Shown in pieces: positions 6,756 through 14,537 of a stretch of DNA of 19,925 bases (the stretch's first letter is position 1; every line of letters begins with the position of its first letter). The notes below the pieces were generated by a model. The model worked only from the letters and a program-made list of their open reading frames with translations, did not search any database and was not told the DNA's origin. Position numbers and translations under genes: made by a program. Source of the stretch: Treponema sp. (GTDB taxonomy: Bacteria > Spirochaetota > Spirochaetia > Treponematales > Rectinemataceae); NCBI GenBank assembly GCA_012516755.1, contig JAAYWE010000141.1, positions 1 through 19,925 of the forward strand, in the 5' to 3' direction.

Positions 6756-7754
6756 GTGAAAAAGAAGTCGATGGTCTTAGTTGTCTTTTTCCTAATCGCT
6801 GCTATTTTTCTGGTCTCAGCCCAAACAGAGAAAAAATACGTTCTTAAATTTGGGCACGTTCTAACGACACAGGATCCTTACCATGAGGCATTCTTGAAGA
6901 TGGCTGAAGCAGTATCAGCAAGGACAAATGGCAATCTGAAGGTCGAGGTCTATCCAAGCGCACAGCTGGGTGTGGAGGAGGATATTCTGGAGCAGATCAG
7001 ACAAGGTGCGAACATAGGATGGAACACCGATGCGGCAAGACTCGGCATGTATGTGCCTGCAATCGCGGTTATCAACGCTCCCTACTTTGTCGATAGTCTC
7101 GAAGAAGTCAAGAGACTCAATACAATCCCTTCAGTATCTGCATGGAAGGCTGAACTCGAGCGCACTCAAGGAATTAAGATTCTCTCATTCATGTGGGTCC
7201 AGGGTTTTAGACAGATGATAACCAATAAGCCTATTCGCAAACCGGCAGATCTTTCTGGTTTACGGATAAGGACTCCTCCCGCGCCGATCTGGCAGGAATC
7301 CGTTCGAGCTATTGGAGCCGTTCCGGTTGCAATGGCTTATGGGGAGATGTATTCAGCGCTCCAGACAAGAGCAATCGATGGCCTTGAATTATCCTTTACT
7401 GCGACAGCAAGCGGCAAATTCCAGGAAGTAGCCAAGTATGCATGCGAAACCAAGCACATTCTCCTCATCAATTTCGAGGTGGTATCCAGCAAGTGGTTCA
7501 ACTCCCTACCTGTAGAATATCAGAAAATTCTCCAAGAGGAGTGCGATAAGGCGGGGTTGGAAGTCTCTCGACGCTATCTCGAAGAAATCGATCCGAAGAA
7601 TATCCAAGTGCTTAAGGCAGGTGGCATGACCATTATTCCTGCAAGCGAAATTGACATGGCTGCCTTCAAAGCCGCAGGCGAGAAAGCTTATCAAAAACTC
7701 AACTTGGTCGCGGTGCGAGATCAGGTCTATAAGGAACTCGGAAAAACAAAGTAA
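6756..7754 (+). CDS. dctP: TRAP transporter periplasmic substrate-binding protein (DctP family)
   Basis: A 332-residue secreted binding protein. A signal peptide spans about residues 1-22, with basic KKK, a hydrophobic core and a likely cut after VSA before Gln23. The mature protein shows DctP-family traits: an opening KFGH segment, the YPSAQLG stretch (66-72), and GLRIRTPPAPIW (169-179), whose R172 is at the position that normally clamps the substrate carboxylate. MAYGEMYSALQTRAIDGLE (193-211) is also typical. The substrate is therefore very probably a carboxylate such as a sugar acid, hydroxy acid or dicarboxylate. The start is GTG at 6756, with AAGGAGG 6 bases upstream. It leads the operon dctP-dctQ-dctM-SDR and is separated from dctQ by a hairpin, consistent with excess binding protein. 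Confidence 0.93.
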   Translation: MKKKSMVLVVFFLIAAIFLVSAQTEKKYVLKFGHVLTTQDPYHEAFLKMAEAVSARTNGNLKVEVYPSAQLGVEEDILEQIRQGANIGWNTDAARLGMYVPAIAVINAPYFVDSLEEVKRLNTIPSVSAWKAELERTQGIKILSFMWVQGFRQMITNKPIRKPADLSGLRIRTPPAPIWQESVRAIGAVPVAMAYGEMYSALQTRAIDGLELSFTATASGKFQEVAKYACETKHILLINFEVVSSKWFNSLPVEYQKILQEECDKAGLEVSRRYLEEIDPKNIQVLKAGGMTIIPASEIDMAAFKAAGEKAYQKLNLVAVRDQVYKELGKTK

Positions 7755-7763
7755 TATCTTTTG

Positions 7764-7791
7764 GGCGGCGTACCTCCTCGGTAGCGCCGCC
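7764..7791 (+). terminator. Hairpin between dctP and dctQ (probable attenuator or mRNA stabiliser)
   Basis: GGCGGCGTACC (7764-7774) pairs with GGTA (7780-7783) and CGCCGCC (7785-7791), leaving a 5-base loop and one bulged G. The stem is GC-rich. The following stretch TTTACTTCTC is only partly U-rich, so termination would be incomplete. Its position 9 bases after dctP fits partial termination or 3'-end protection that gives more binding protein than permease. Confidence 0.65.
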
Positions 7792-7831
7792 TTTACTTCT
7801 CTCTTCCATATCTACAAGAGGAGCCGTTTGC

Positions 7832-8302
7832 ATGAGAAAAATCTATCATTTTTTCGGAAAGGCAGAGGTCCTGGTTTCCGCCGTCTGCTTCACTGTTTCT
7901 CTATTGCTCATATTCTCTGGCGCTATCGCCAGGACCCTCAGACACCCTCTAAACTGGTCGCAGGATCTATCGCTCTTTCTATTCGCATGGGGCGTCTTTC
8001 TTAGTGCAGATGCCGCAATGAGGGCTGATAAACTTGTAAACATTAATTTGCTCGTAGCTCGCTTATCCGAAAATATGCAAAAGATTCTCGCCACAGTCGT
8101 CTATGTCATAATCTTCATTTTTTTGATTTTTTTATCTTACAACGGCATAAAGCTGAGTATTTTTTCTCATCGAAGAGTATTCCAGGGTATTCCGGGCTTT
8201 AGTTATTCGTGGGTCATGGTCAGCATTCCTGTAGGATCTGTGTTGCAGATGATCACCATCATTCTCAAGATAAGGGATCTCTATAAGAGGGAAGAACACT
8301 GA
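7832..8302 (+). CDS. dctQ: TRAP transporter small permease (DctQ family)
   Basis: A 156-residue inner-membrane protein with four hydrophobic segments at about 13-33, 45-62, 84-104 and 124-146, as expected for DctQ. The segment NWSQDLSLFLFAWGVFL (41-57), followed by AAMRADKLVNINLL (61-74), matches the conserved region linking helices 2 and 3. An AAGAGGAG ribosome site lies 8 bases before the ATG. The small subunit partners DctM and is needed for sodium-driven uptake of substrate delivered by DctP. The stop codon is one base from the dctM start, so the two permease subunits are translationally coupled. Confidence 0.9.
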   Translation: MRKIYHFFGKAEVLVSAVCFTVSLLLIFSGAIARTLRHPLNWSQDLSLFLFAWGVFLSADAAMRADKLVNINLLVARLSENMQKILATVVYVIIFIFLIFLSYNGIKLSIFSHRRVFQGIPGFSYSWVMVSIPVGSVLQMITIILKIRDLYKREEH

Positions 8303-8303
8303 T

Positions 8304-9578
8304 ATGTTAATCGTTGGAATCTTGCTATTAGCCTTTCTTGCTATTGGGATGCCCATCGCTTATGCAATTGGTATCTCTGGTTTCGCATTTTTTCTTCAAC
8401 ATCCGGAGCTGCCCATGACCATTATTGCGCAGTTACCGATATCTCAGACACAAAACTTTACATTGCTGGCAGTGCCCCTATTTATCCTTGCTGGCAACCT
8501 TATGAATGCTTCTGGTATAACGAATAGGCTAATAAAGCTCTCTACGGTCTTGACGGGTCACATGCGGGGTGGCCTTGCTCAGGTCAATGTGATGCTTTCG
8601 ACTCTCATGGGAGGAGTGTCAGGTTCAGCCATAGCGGATGCGGCAATGGAAGCGCGAATCCTCTGCCCCGCTATGATAGAAAGAGGTTATTCGCCTGGCT
8701 TCACGGCAAACTGTACTGCTTGGACTGGGCTTATAACCGCAACAATTCCACCTGGAGTAGGTATTATTCTATATGGTGTAACAGGAGAAGTATCTATTGG
8801 AAGACTTTTTGCTGCAGGGATATTTGTGGGAATCTTTCTCACGGCGGTATATATGTTCACCGTATGGATCATTTCTGGGCGCAAAGGTTACAAGGCTGAA
8901 CGCGCTCGGGCGTCATTTCAAGAATGCATGCAAGCCATTGTAGAGAATATCTGGGCATTGCTATTCCCTATTCTTCTCCTTGTAGGTTTGAGAATCGGGG
9001 TATTTACCCCCTCAGAAGTGGGTTCATTTGCCTGCGTATATGCAGTCTTCGTAGGCATCTTTGCCTATAAAGAACTCAGCCTAAAGAAGCTAATACAAAC
9101 ATTGGGGGAAAGTGTAATGGATGTTGGGGGCATCATGTTCATCATCGCGCTCTCTGGCATCTTTGGTTACGGAATTCCTTTTGATAGAATCCCCGACCTT
9201 ATTTCCAATGCAATACTCGGTTTTTCGACCAATCGCTATATCGTATTGTTCATAATACTCTTCATACTCATTATTCTTGGAATGTTCATCGATGGGTCAG
9301 TAGTTATTTTGCTCTTTACACCAATCTTCCTTCCTCTGGCGGCTCAGCTAGGGTGGGATCCAGTTCATTTTGGAATTCTCTTCTGTACCATCATTACCAT
9401 GGGGAATATGACTCCACCAGTTGGTTTGGCCATGAGTGCAGTATGTACTGTGCTAAATGTGCCTATATCGGAATATATAAAAGAAATGTGGCCATGGTTT
9501 TGGGCAACCGTGCTTGCTGTCTCGGTTTTGGTGTTCTTCCCTGGCCTCGTACTTGCTTTGCCAAGACTGCTTTTCTGA
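8304..9578 (+). CDS. dctM: TRAP transporter large permease (DctM family)
   Basis: A 424-residue polytopic membrane protein, the usual length of the DctM subunit that forms the transport channel. The family signature MGGVSGSAIADAAMEA (102-117) is followed by CPAMIERGYSPGFTA (121-135) and by TIPPGVGIILYG (147-158), the substrate and sodium site region. A second inverted repeat half contains GNMTPPVGLAMSAV in the C-terminal part. It starts one base after dctQ, with GGGAAG about 9 bases upstream. Together with DctP and DctQ it would import a carboxylate by sodium symport. The SDR gene follows after 13 bases. Confidence 0.93.
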   Translation: MLIVGILLLAFLAIGMPIAYAIGISGFAFFLQHPELPMTIIAQLPISQTQNFTLLAVPLFILAGNLMNASGITNRLIKLSTVLTGHMRGGLAQVNVMLSTLMGGVSGSAIADAAMEARILCPAMIERGYSPGFTANCTAWTGLITATIPPGVGIILYGVTGEVSIGRLFAAGIFVGIFLTAVYMFTVWIISGRKGYKAERARASFQECMQAIVENIWALLFPILLLVGLRIGVFTPSEVGSFACVYAVFVGIFAYKELSLKKLIQTLGESVMDVGGIMFIIALSGIFGYGIPFDRIPDLISNAILGFSTNRYIVLFIILFILIILGMFIDGSVVILLFTPIFLPLAAQLGWDPVHFGILFCTIITMGNMTPPVGLAMSAVCTVLNVPISEYIKEMWPWFWATVLAVSVLVFFPGLVLALPRLLF

Positions 9579-9591
9579 GTGAGAGAATAAT

Positions 9592-10332
9592 ATGGAATTA
9601 CAAGGAAAAACTGCTATAGTTACAGGTTCAGCAAGAGGAATTGGATTTGAGATCGCCATGGTTCTTGCCCGAGAAGGAGCCTTTGTAGTGTTAGTCGATC
9701 AGACCGGCACACAAGATGCGGCAATATCTCTGCAAGAAAAGCACTATGGCGCAATGGCTATCTCGCTCGACATAACGGATTTAGACGCAGTCAACAATTC
9801 TGTAAAGACAATAGTAAGCGCAAAAGGTCGGATCGATATTCTTGTCAATAATGCCGGTATAATAGCGCGAGGTAGTATCATCGATCTGAGCCGAGAACAG
9901 TGGCTGCGAGTTATGGATGTGAATGTCAATGGCAACTTCTATTTTTGCAAGGCAATCCTTCCATATATGATTCGCCAACACTCAGGGAACATTGTCAATA
10001 TAACTTCAATTGCGGGAAAAATGGGCGATATAACAGCTGCCCCTGTCTATGGAGCTTCGAAGGGAGCAATCAATGCCTTTACAAAATCGCTTGCCCGCCA
10101 GCTTGCGGAATATGGCATCAGGGTCAATGCCGTGGCTCCCCATGCTATAGAGACCAGCATGAGCTCAGAATGGACAATAGAAAAGAGGGAAAAAGTCATA
10201 GATGCAATTCCCTTAAAGAGAATGGGCAAACCCGAAGAGGTAGCGGAGGCTGTTCTCTTCCTTGCTTCAGAAAGATCTTCTTTTATCACCGGTGAAATAC
10301 TGAATGTAAATGGTGGAATGCTGATGGATTAA
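9592..10332 (+). CDS. SDR-family oxidoreductase (FabG-like), last gene of the TRAP operon
   Basis: A complete 246-residue classical short-chain dehydrogenase. The cofactor loop TGSARGIG is at 11-18 and D36 after the second strand favours NAD(H). D60, NNAG (86-89), N111, S139, Y153 and K157 complete the standard site, so it should be active. The C-terminal GEILNVNGGMLMD is typical of sugar or sugar-acid dehydrogenases of this type. The ribosome site is modest (GAGAGAA). The gene is transcribed with the TRAP genes, 13 bases after dctM, so it probably performs the first oxidation of the imported substrate, for example of an aldonate hydroxyl. A fatty-acid role is unlikely in this context. No good terminator is visible after it, only a short AGATTT/AAATCT repeat. 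Confidence 0.9.
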   Translation: MELQGKTAIVTGSARGIGFEIAMVLAREGAFVVLVDQTGTQDAAISLQEKHYGAMAISLDITDLDAVNNSVKTIVSAKGRIDILVNNAGIIARGSIIDLSREQWLRVMDVNVNGNFYFCKAILPYMIRQHSGNIVNITSIAGKMGDITAAPVYGASKGAINAFTKSLARQLAEYGIRVNAVAPHAIETSMSSEWTIEKREKVIDAIPLKRMGKPEEVAEAVLFLASERSSFITGEILNVNGGMLMD

Positions 10333-10343
10333 GATTTCCAAAT

Positions 10344-11048
10344 CTATACTGCTCGCTTGCTACCCCCTTCCTTTTCCGAGGAAAAGAATCGGCCGCTTAG
10401 AATATTCTGCCTGTTTGTGCGCAGGTGTCTTTCGATGATCTTAAGGGCTTCCGAAGAGTGAGCAGCCAAGGCATTCACCAGATCTATATGGTCCCTAAAA
10501 GTCTGAGAGACATTTGGTTCTATACCTATATCGTATACATAACTCATATTGAGATGTATATTCAGTTCCTTATAGAACTTATTCACAAACTGATTATCAA
10601 CAAGATTGCATAACTCTTTATGAAATTGCCAATCGTGCTTTATGTATTTTCTAAGGTCGATCGGATCTTCGGATATAGCCATTTTCATCTCTTCTATGAT
10701 TTTTCTCAGCACATCAAGACGAGAATTTTCGATAGAGGCATATATTGACTTTACACTATAGATCTCGAGCATCTCTCGAGCCGCAATTGCATCCAATATG
10801 GTCTCTCTTGTGGGTGTTCTAAGAAGGCACATAGAGCGAGGTTTTATCTCCACAATGCCATCAGTTTCCAGCCTTTTGAGCGCTTCCCTAACGGGCATCA
10901 TACTGATATTCAGCTCTTCGGCTAAGCGTCTAGTATTGATAGTTTCGCCATACTTCATCTTTCCATTGCTGATCGAATTGCATAGGTAAAGATAGACTTG
11001 CTCAGCCAGGCTCCGCTTTTCGATGATGATATTGTCGGATTCTTCCAT
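10344..11048 (-). CDS. GntR-family (FCD subgroup) transcriptional regulator
   Basis: A 234-residue regulator with an N-terminal winged helix (about 10-78, recognition region LNISMMPVREALKRL at 46-60) and a C-terminal FCD domain. The complete FCD metal set is present: D139, H143, H187 and H208. This contrasts with the first regulator at 3818-4480, which lacks the Asp. FCD ligands are usually carboxylates such as lactate, malonate, glycolate or aldonates. AAAGGAA lies 7 bases before the ATG. The gene converges on the TRAP-SDR operon with an 11-base gap. It probably controls that operon and itself through the palindromes at 6708-6730 and 11118-11134. That assignment is inference. Confidence 0.9.
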   Translation of the reverse strand: MEESDNIIIEKRSLAEQVYLYLCNSISNGKMKYGETINTRRLAEELNISMMPVREALKRLETDGIVEIKPRSMCLLRTPTRETILDAIAAREMLEIYSVKSIYASIENSRLDVLRKIIEEMKMAISEDPIDLRKYIKHDWQFHKELCNLVDNQFVNKFYKELNIHLNMSYVYDIGIEPNVSQTFRDHIDLVNALAAHSSEALKIIERHLRTNRQNILSGRFFSSEKEGGSKRAV

Positions 11049-11086
11049 TTTCGATTCCTTTCTCGGTGATCTCTCTTGGCCAATCT

Positions 11087-11115
11087 AGAATACACCCATA
11101 ATCGCTTGAAATCAA
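11087..11115 (-). promoter_or_regulatory. Predicted promoter of the second GntR gene
   Basis: On the minus strand, TTGATT (11115-11110), a 17-base spacer and TATTCT (11092-11087) form a fair sigma-70-type promoter. It would start transcription roughly 30 bases before the gene's ATG. The boxes match consensus at four of six positions each, so the call is moderate. Confidence 0.55.
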
Positions 11116-11117
11116 TA

Positions 11118-11134
11118 ATATCAGAATCTGATAT
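11118..11134. promoter_or_regulatory. Perfect 17-bp palindrome, candidate GntR autoregulatory operator
   Basis: ATATCAGA-A-TCTGATAT is perfectly symmetric about base 11126. It lies 2 bases upstream of the predicted -35 box of the GntR gene. Twelve of its bases recur upstream of the other GntR gene (4585-4596). FCD-type GntR proteins bind short palindromes as dimers, so this is the best operator candidate in the region. Confidence 0.55.
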
Positions 11135-11349
11135 CTATTATCTTTTTAATTATGCCTTATCGCGCCGGCACTTGCATCGACTTGGACATGCCGCTATTGC
11201 ATTAGCCCACTGATATCAAAATTATCATTTGTGTTGCTGACTTTATTCATTTGATTGATATATCCCACATGCTAGGCTGCATTATCGTCGACCCATCGTA
11301 GAATATCTTGATTAGATTTCAAAAAGAGAATAGAAATATTTCATAATCT

Positions 11350-12741
11350 ATGAAACTGGCCTTCTTGCATCAGTCGACTGAGTTGCGGCGAGACTATATT
11401 CTAAATGGCCCACTTTCTTCTACTTTGATGCTTCTTGCAGCTCCTACGCTCATGCTTGGTGTCGTTCAGGCACTCATGCCTCTCATGGATGGACTGTTTA
11501 TCAACAATATCGCGGGTACTCTTGTAGCGAGTTCTGTCACCTTCAGCGAGCCAGTTATTAATATGACGACGGCTTTGGCACAGGGATTGAGTGTTGCCGC
11601 AATGGCCATCATTGGGCAGCTCAATGGACGTGGTGACCTCAAGGAATCAAAGCGTACTTCGACGCAGATTCTGGTTATGGGATCGATGCTTGGTTGTATT
11701 TCTGCACCTTTTCTAGTCCTGGCGGCTAAGGTTATTTCGTCGCGCGTCAATCCAGGTATTTCTCACAACGTTTTTCTATATCTTTCGCTCTATGCTCTTG
11801 TACTTCCATTTTCCTTTATGGAGTCTATTTACAACGGTATCAAGAACGCAAATGGCATGCCAGAAGCGCCATTCATAAGAATGGTACTCATGCTCATACT
11901 CAAGATTGCCTTCAACTTCCTCTATATCTATGAATTTCGTATGGGTATTGTGGGTTGCGTTCTCTCTTCGCTTTCTGCGAATATCATTATCACTCTATGG
12001 ATGTTCTGGGAGCTATTTCTAAAAAAGGGGCCCGATAGACTGGAGCTCAAAGGATTCAAATTCGATCCGGTCGCCGCAAAACAGCTTTTTCGCATAGGCG
12101 CACCGGCCATGGCAAATACTTTTATTCTCAATCTCGGTTTTTTCTTAATCAACACCGAAGTGGAAAAATATGGACCTGTGGTTCTCAATGGACAAGGCAT
12201 AGCCAACAACATAACGCAAGTTGCCTTCAATGTTCCCAGCGCATTTGGTTCGGCAGTTACGACCATGGTCAGCATGAATATCGGCGCGGAGAATCCAAGA
12301 AAGGCCAGGGAATCTATGGTCCATGGCACTACTCTCAGCGCCTTAACGGCCGCCATACTTATCGCCATAATAGTCCCTCTCTCATCGAGGCTGACTGTAC
12401 TATTTACAAGAAGACAAGATGTCCTCGAAATTGCGAACAGGGCTCTGCATATCTACACTTATTCCGTAATAGGCTTTGGAATAACCACTACGATCCAGGG
12501 GGCATTCATAGGGCTTGGCCGAACCAGAGTCCCGCTGGTTTTGGGAATTCTGCGAATCTGGTTATTGCGCTATGCTTTCATTCTCGTGACAGAAAAGTAT
12601 CTCCAGTATTATGCGGTCTTCTGGGGAAACTTGTTCTCGAACTATGCAAGCGCGATTATCGCTATTATCTTAATTTCCAGAACTAAATGGGAATCGGCAA
12701 TCGGAAAATCAATGCAATTGGAGGTCGCCAGTGCAAAATAG
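11350..12741 (+). CDS. MATE-family multidrug/metabolite efflux transporter
   Basis: A 463-residue membrane protein with about twelve hydrophobic segments in two similar halves, the normal MATE size. The opening LRRDYILNGPL, the LMLLAAPTLMLGVVQALMP helix and the DGLFINNIAGTLV segment are typical of bacterial MATE proteins, as is the second-half stretch RIGAPAMANTFILNLGFFLI. Such proteins export cationic drugs or metabolites, coupled to sodium or protons. The ATG at 11350 is the earliest start in frame (a stop lies two codons upstream), but its ribosome site is poor. It stands alone, divergent from GntR and convergent with the ABC importer. Any link to the carbohydrate cluster is not evident. 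A GCTGG/CCAGC repeat at its stop is too weak to call a terminator. Confidence 0.88.
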   Translation: MKLAFLHQSTELRRDYILNGPLSSTLMLLAAPTLMLGVVQALMPLMDGLFINNIAGTLVASSVTFSEPVINMTTALAQGLSVAAMAIIGQLNGRGDLKESKRTSTQILVMGSMLGCISAPFLVLAAKVISSRVNPGISHNVFLYLSLYALVLPFSFMESIYNGIKNANGMPEAPFIRMVLMLILKIAFNFLYIYEFRMGIVGCVLSSLSANIIITLWMFWELFLKKGPDRLELKGFKFDPVAAKQLFRIGAPAMANTFILNLGFFLINTEVEKYGPVVLNGQGIANNITQVAFNVPSAFGSAVTTMVSMNIGAENPRKARESMVHGTTLSALTAAILIAIIVPLSSRLTVLFTRRQDVLEIANRALHIYTYSVIGFGITTTIQGAFIGLGRTRVPLVLGILRIWLLRYAFILVTEKYLQYYAVFWGNLFSNYASAIIAIILISRTKWESAIGKSMQLEVASAK

Positions 12742-12806
12742 CTGGTGCGAACTGCCAGCGACAATGTACAGTGTTTCGGCTGTCCGGCATGAATCCCAAA
12801 AGAGAC

Positions 12807-13598
12807 CTAGATCAGCAGATCCCTATCCTCCGCATACTCCGATCCACGCACTTTTTTGAATAAGCGAACAAGCGCGGCAACATTCATTTTTTCCTTTTCT
12901 GGACCGCTTAGATCCGCTATAATCTCACCTTCATGCATCATTATCACTCGGCTAGCTTGCTCCAATGCGCGCTTCATATCGTGAGTGATTATGAGAGCAG
13001 TTAAGTCATATTCATTGATAAATCGGCGCGTAAGGGCATCCACAATCTCCGCATTCGCCGGGTCGAGTGCGGCCGTATGCTCATCAAGCAACAAGATCGT
13101 CGGATGAGAGATAACGGCCATTAGAAGCGTTAGCGCTTGTCGCTGACCGCCCGACAGCCGCGAAACATTTTCACGAAGGCGGCTTTCGAGACCCATGCCT
13201 AGCTCTGCAAGCTTTCTCTCCATTTCTCGGGCAAATCGCGGAGGTGTCGCAATGCGAAATCGGCGAGGCCCTTTGCGAGCTGCGAGAGCTAGATTGTCGA
13301 TTACCGTCATTTCGCCAGCAGTCCCTGCCATAGGATCTTGGCGCACTCGACCCAGATACCTGGCGCGCTCCCATTCTGCCCAGGAGGTTACATCCTCGCC
13401 ATTTAGATGAATATGTCCAGCATGCAATGGAATACTCCCCGCGATAGAATTGAGGAGCGTGCTCTTGCCAGCCCCATTCGAACCGATGATCGACACTGTC
13501 TGACCTTGCTTTACCTCAAGTGAAAGCTTATTTAGAACAGTGTGTTCTTGCCCGCCTCCCAAATCAAAGCTTACGACGACATCTTCTATGCGTACCAT
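12807..13598 (-). CDS. ABC importer ATP-binding protein (COG1101-type, TrpXYZ-like system)
   Basis: A 263-residue nucleotide-binding subunit with every ABC motif: Walker A GSNGAGKST (39-47), Q-loop Q87, signature LSGGQ (148-152), Walker B ILLLDE (168-173) and switch His206. The extended LLLDEHTAALDP is characteristic of the COG1101 ATPases that pair with COG4120 permeases and COG2984 binding proteins. Known examples of this family import tryptophan or related small molecules. AAGGA lies 7 bases before the ATG. It is the last gene of the three-gene operon, 30 bases after the permease stop. No terminator is evident at its convergent end with the MATE gene. Confidence 0.92.
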   Translation of the reverse strand: MVRIEDVVVSFDLGGGQEHTVLNKLSLEVKQGQTVSIIGSNGAGKSTLLNSIAGSIPLHAGHIHLNGEDVTSWAEWERARYLGRVRQDPMAGTAGEMTVIDNLALAARKGPRRFRIATPPRFAREMERKLAELGMGLESRLRENVSRLSGGQRQALTLLMAVISHPTILLLDEHTAALDPANAEIVDALTRRFINEYDLTALIITHDMKRALEQASRVIMMHEGEIIADLSGPEKEKMNVAALVRLFKKVRGSEYAEDRDLLI

Positions 13599-13628
13599 AA
13601 AATCATCCTTCTTCCCAACTTTTTTTCA

Positions 13629-14534
13629 TCAGCGCTTCCTTTTGATTCGAGAAAGAGCCACGGATAGTATTATAAGAAGCGCAGTCAAAAGCCTTAGATC
13701 ATTGGGGGTAATACCGGCAACATAGCCCCATGAGCGAGCCGCGTACATCAATGCTCTAAACAAGATCGATCCAATGAGAACCCTGAGAAGCTGAACGCTT
13801 ATGAATTGCGAACGGATAATGAGCTCGCCAAGCATAACTGTGGCAAGGCCCGAAGCCACCACTCCCTGTCCGAGATTGACGTCGGCAAAACCCTGATAAG
13901 CGGCTGCCATTGCGCCGGAAAGACCTGGAAGAGCATTGGCGAGCATTATTCCCCAGGTTCTCAATCTATTTGGCTGAATGCCAGCCTGAATGACGGCATT
14001 CTCATTGTCTCCAAGCGCACCCATCGCAATGCCAATCTCGGTATGAAAGAAAAGATCTAGAAGCCCAAAGAGCACAAGGCATACCAGCACGCATGATGCA
14101 AAGAGCGACCACTCCGAGGGAAGCGCACCTCCGAGAAATGAACGCGCAAGCTTGAGCATGGGGTTGTTAGTTATGAGTGGATAGTTTGGCTTTCCACCGA
14201 GGATACGCAGATCTATCGAATAAAATCCCGTCATAGTAACTATGCCTGCAAGCAGGGGCGGGATTCTTAACTTGTGATAAACAGCCGCAGTGGCAAAACC
14301 TGCTATCCCTCCTACAACAAAACCCGCCAGCATACCAGCCGGTACCGCCAACCCATGCAGAACAGCATTTGAGGATAGATTGAAAGCCGAAGCTACTACT
14401 GCGCCTGCAGCAGCTCCAGCAGGAAAAGATCCCTCCACGGTCAAGTCAGGAAAATCCAGAATTCTGAAGCTTACAAAAACTCCGAACGCAAGAATGCCAT
14501 AGATTAATCCTTCGACGAGTATTCCTTCTACCAT
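13629..14534 (-). CDS. ABC importer permease (COG4120-type, TrpXYZ-like system)
   Basis: A 301-residue inner-membrane protein of the LivH/LivM-like permease superfamily, with roughly eight hydrophobic segments. The N-terminal RILDFPDLTVEGSFPAGAAA (25-44) is a hallmark of the COG4120 branch. The segment GDNENAVIQAGI, at about two thirds of the length, is the likely contact with the ATPase. The start overlaps the end of the binding-protein gene closely (3-base gap), with GGAAG upstream, so translation is coupled. It should form a homodimeric channel for the substrate delivered by the lipoprotein at 14538-15530. Confidence 0.9.
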   Translation of the reverse strand: MVEGILVEGLIYGILAFGVFVSFRILDFPDLTVEGSFPAGAAAGAVVASAFNLSSNAVLHGLAVPAGMLAGFVVGGIAGFATAAVYHKLRIPPLLAGIVTMTGFYSIDLRILGGKPNYPLITNNPMLKLARSFLGGALPSEWSLFASCVLVCLVLFGLLDLFFHTEIGIAMGALGDNENAVIQAGIQPNRLRTWGIMLANALPGLSGAMAAAYQGFADVNLGQGVVASGLATVMLGELIIRSQFISVQLLRVLIGSILFRALMYAARSWGYVAGITPNDLRLLTALLIILSVALSRIKRKR

Positions 14535-14537
14535 CGA

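Larger units (their letters stand above)
11049..11349. other. Divergent intergenic region between the GntR and MATE genes
   Basis: This 301-base AT-rich gap holds the minus-strand promoter and operator of the GntR gene (see 11087-11134), plus an isolated TGATATCA octamer (11211-11218). No clear plus-strand promoter for the MATE gene is visible. A TTGATT (11308-11313) with TAGAAA 17 bases later is the best but weak candidate. No small gene or RNA was recognised. Confidence 0.6.

Noticed and set aside
10332..10345. AGATTT-CC-AAATCT inverted repeat between the SDR and GntR stops
   Set aside because: The loop is only two bases, the stem is AT-only and there is no U-tract; not a credible terminator.
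10371..10386. CTTTTCC-GA-GGAAAAG inverted repeat
   Set aside because: It lies inside the 3' end of the GntR coding region, its loop is two bases and no U-tract follows on either strand.
11928..12368. Minus-strand open frame of 146 codons inside the MATE gene
   Set aside because: It is a shadow of a well-conserved membrane protein gene; its composition looks like reversed MATE codons.
12741..12759. GCTGG/CCAGC repeat at the MATE stop codon
   Set aside because: It is a five-pair stem without a U-tract, too weak to call a terminator.
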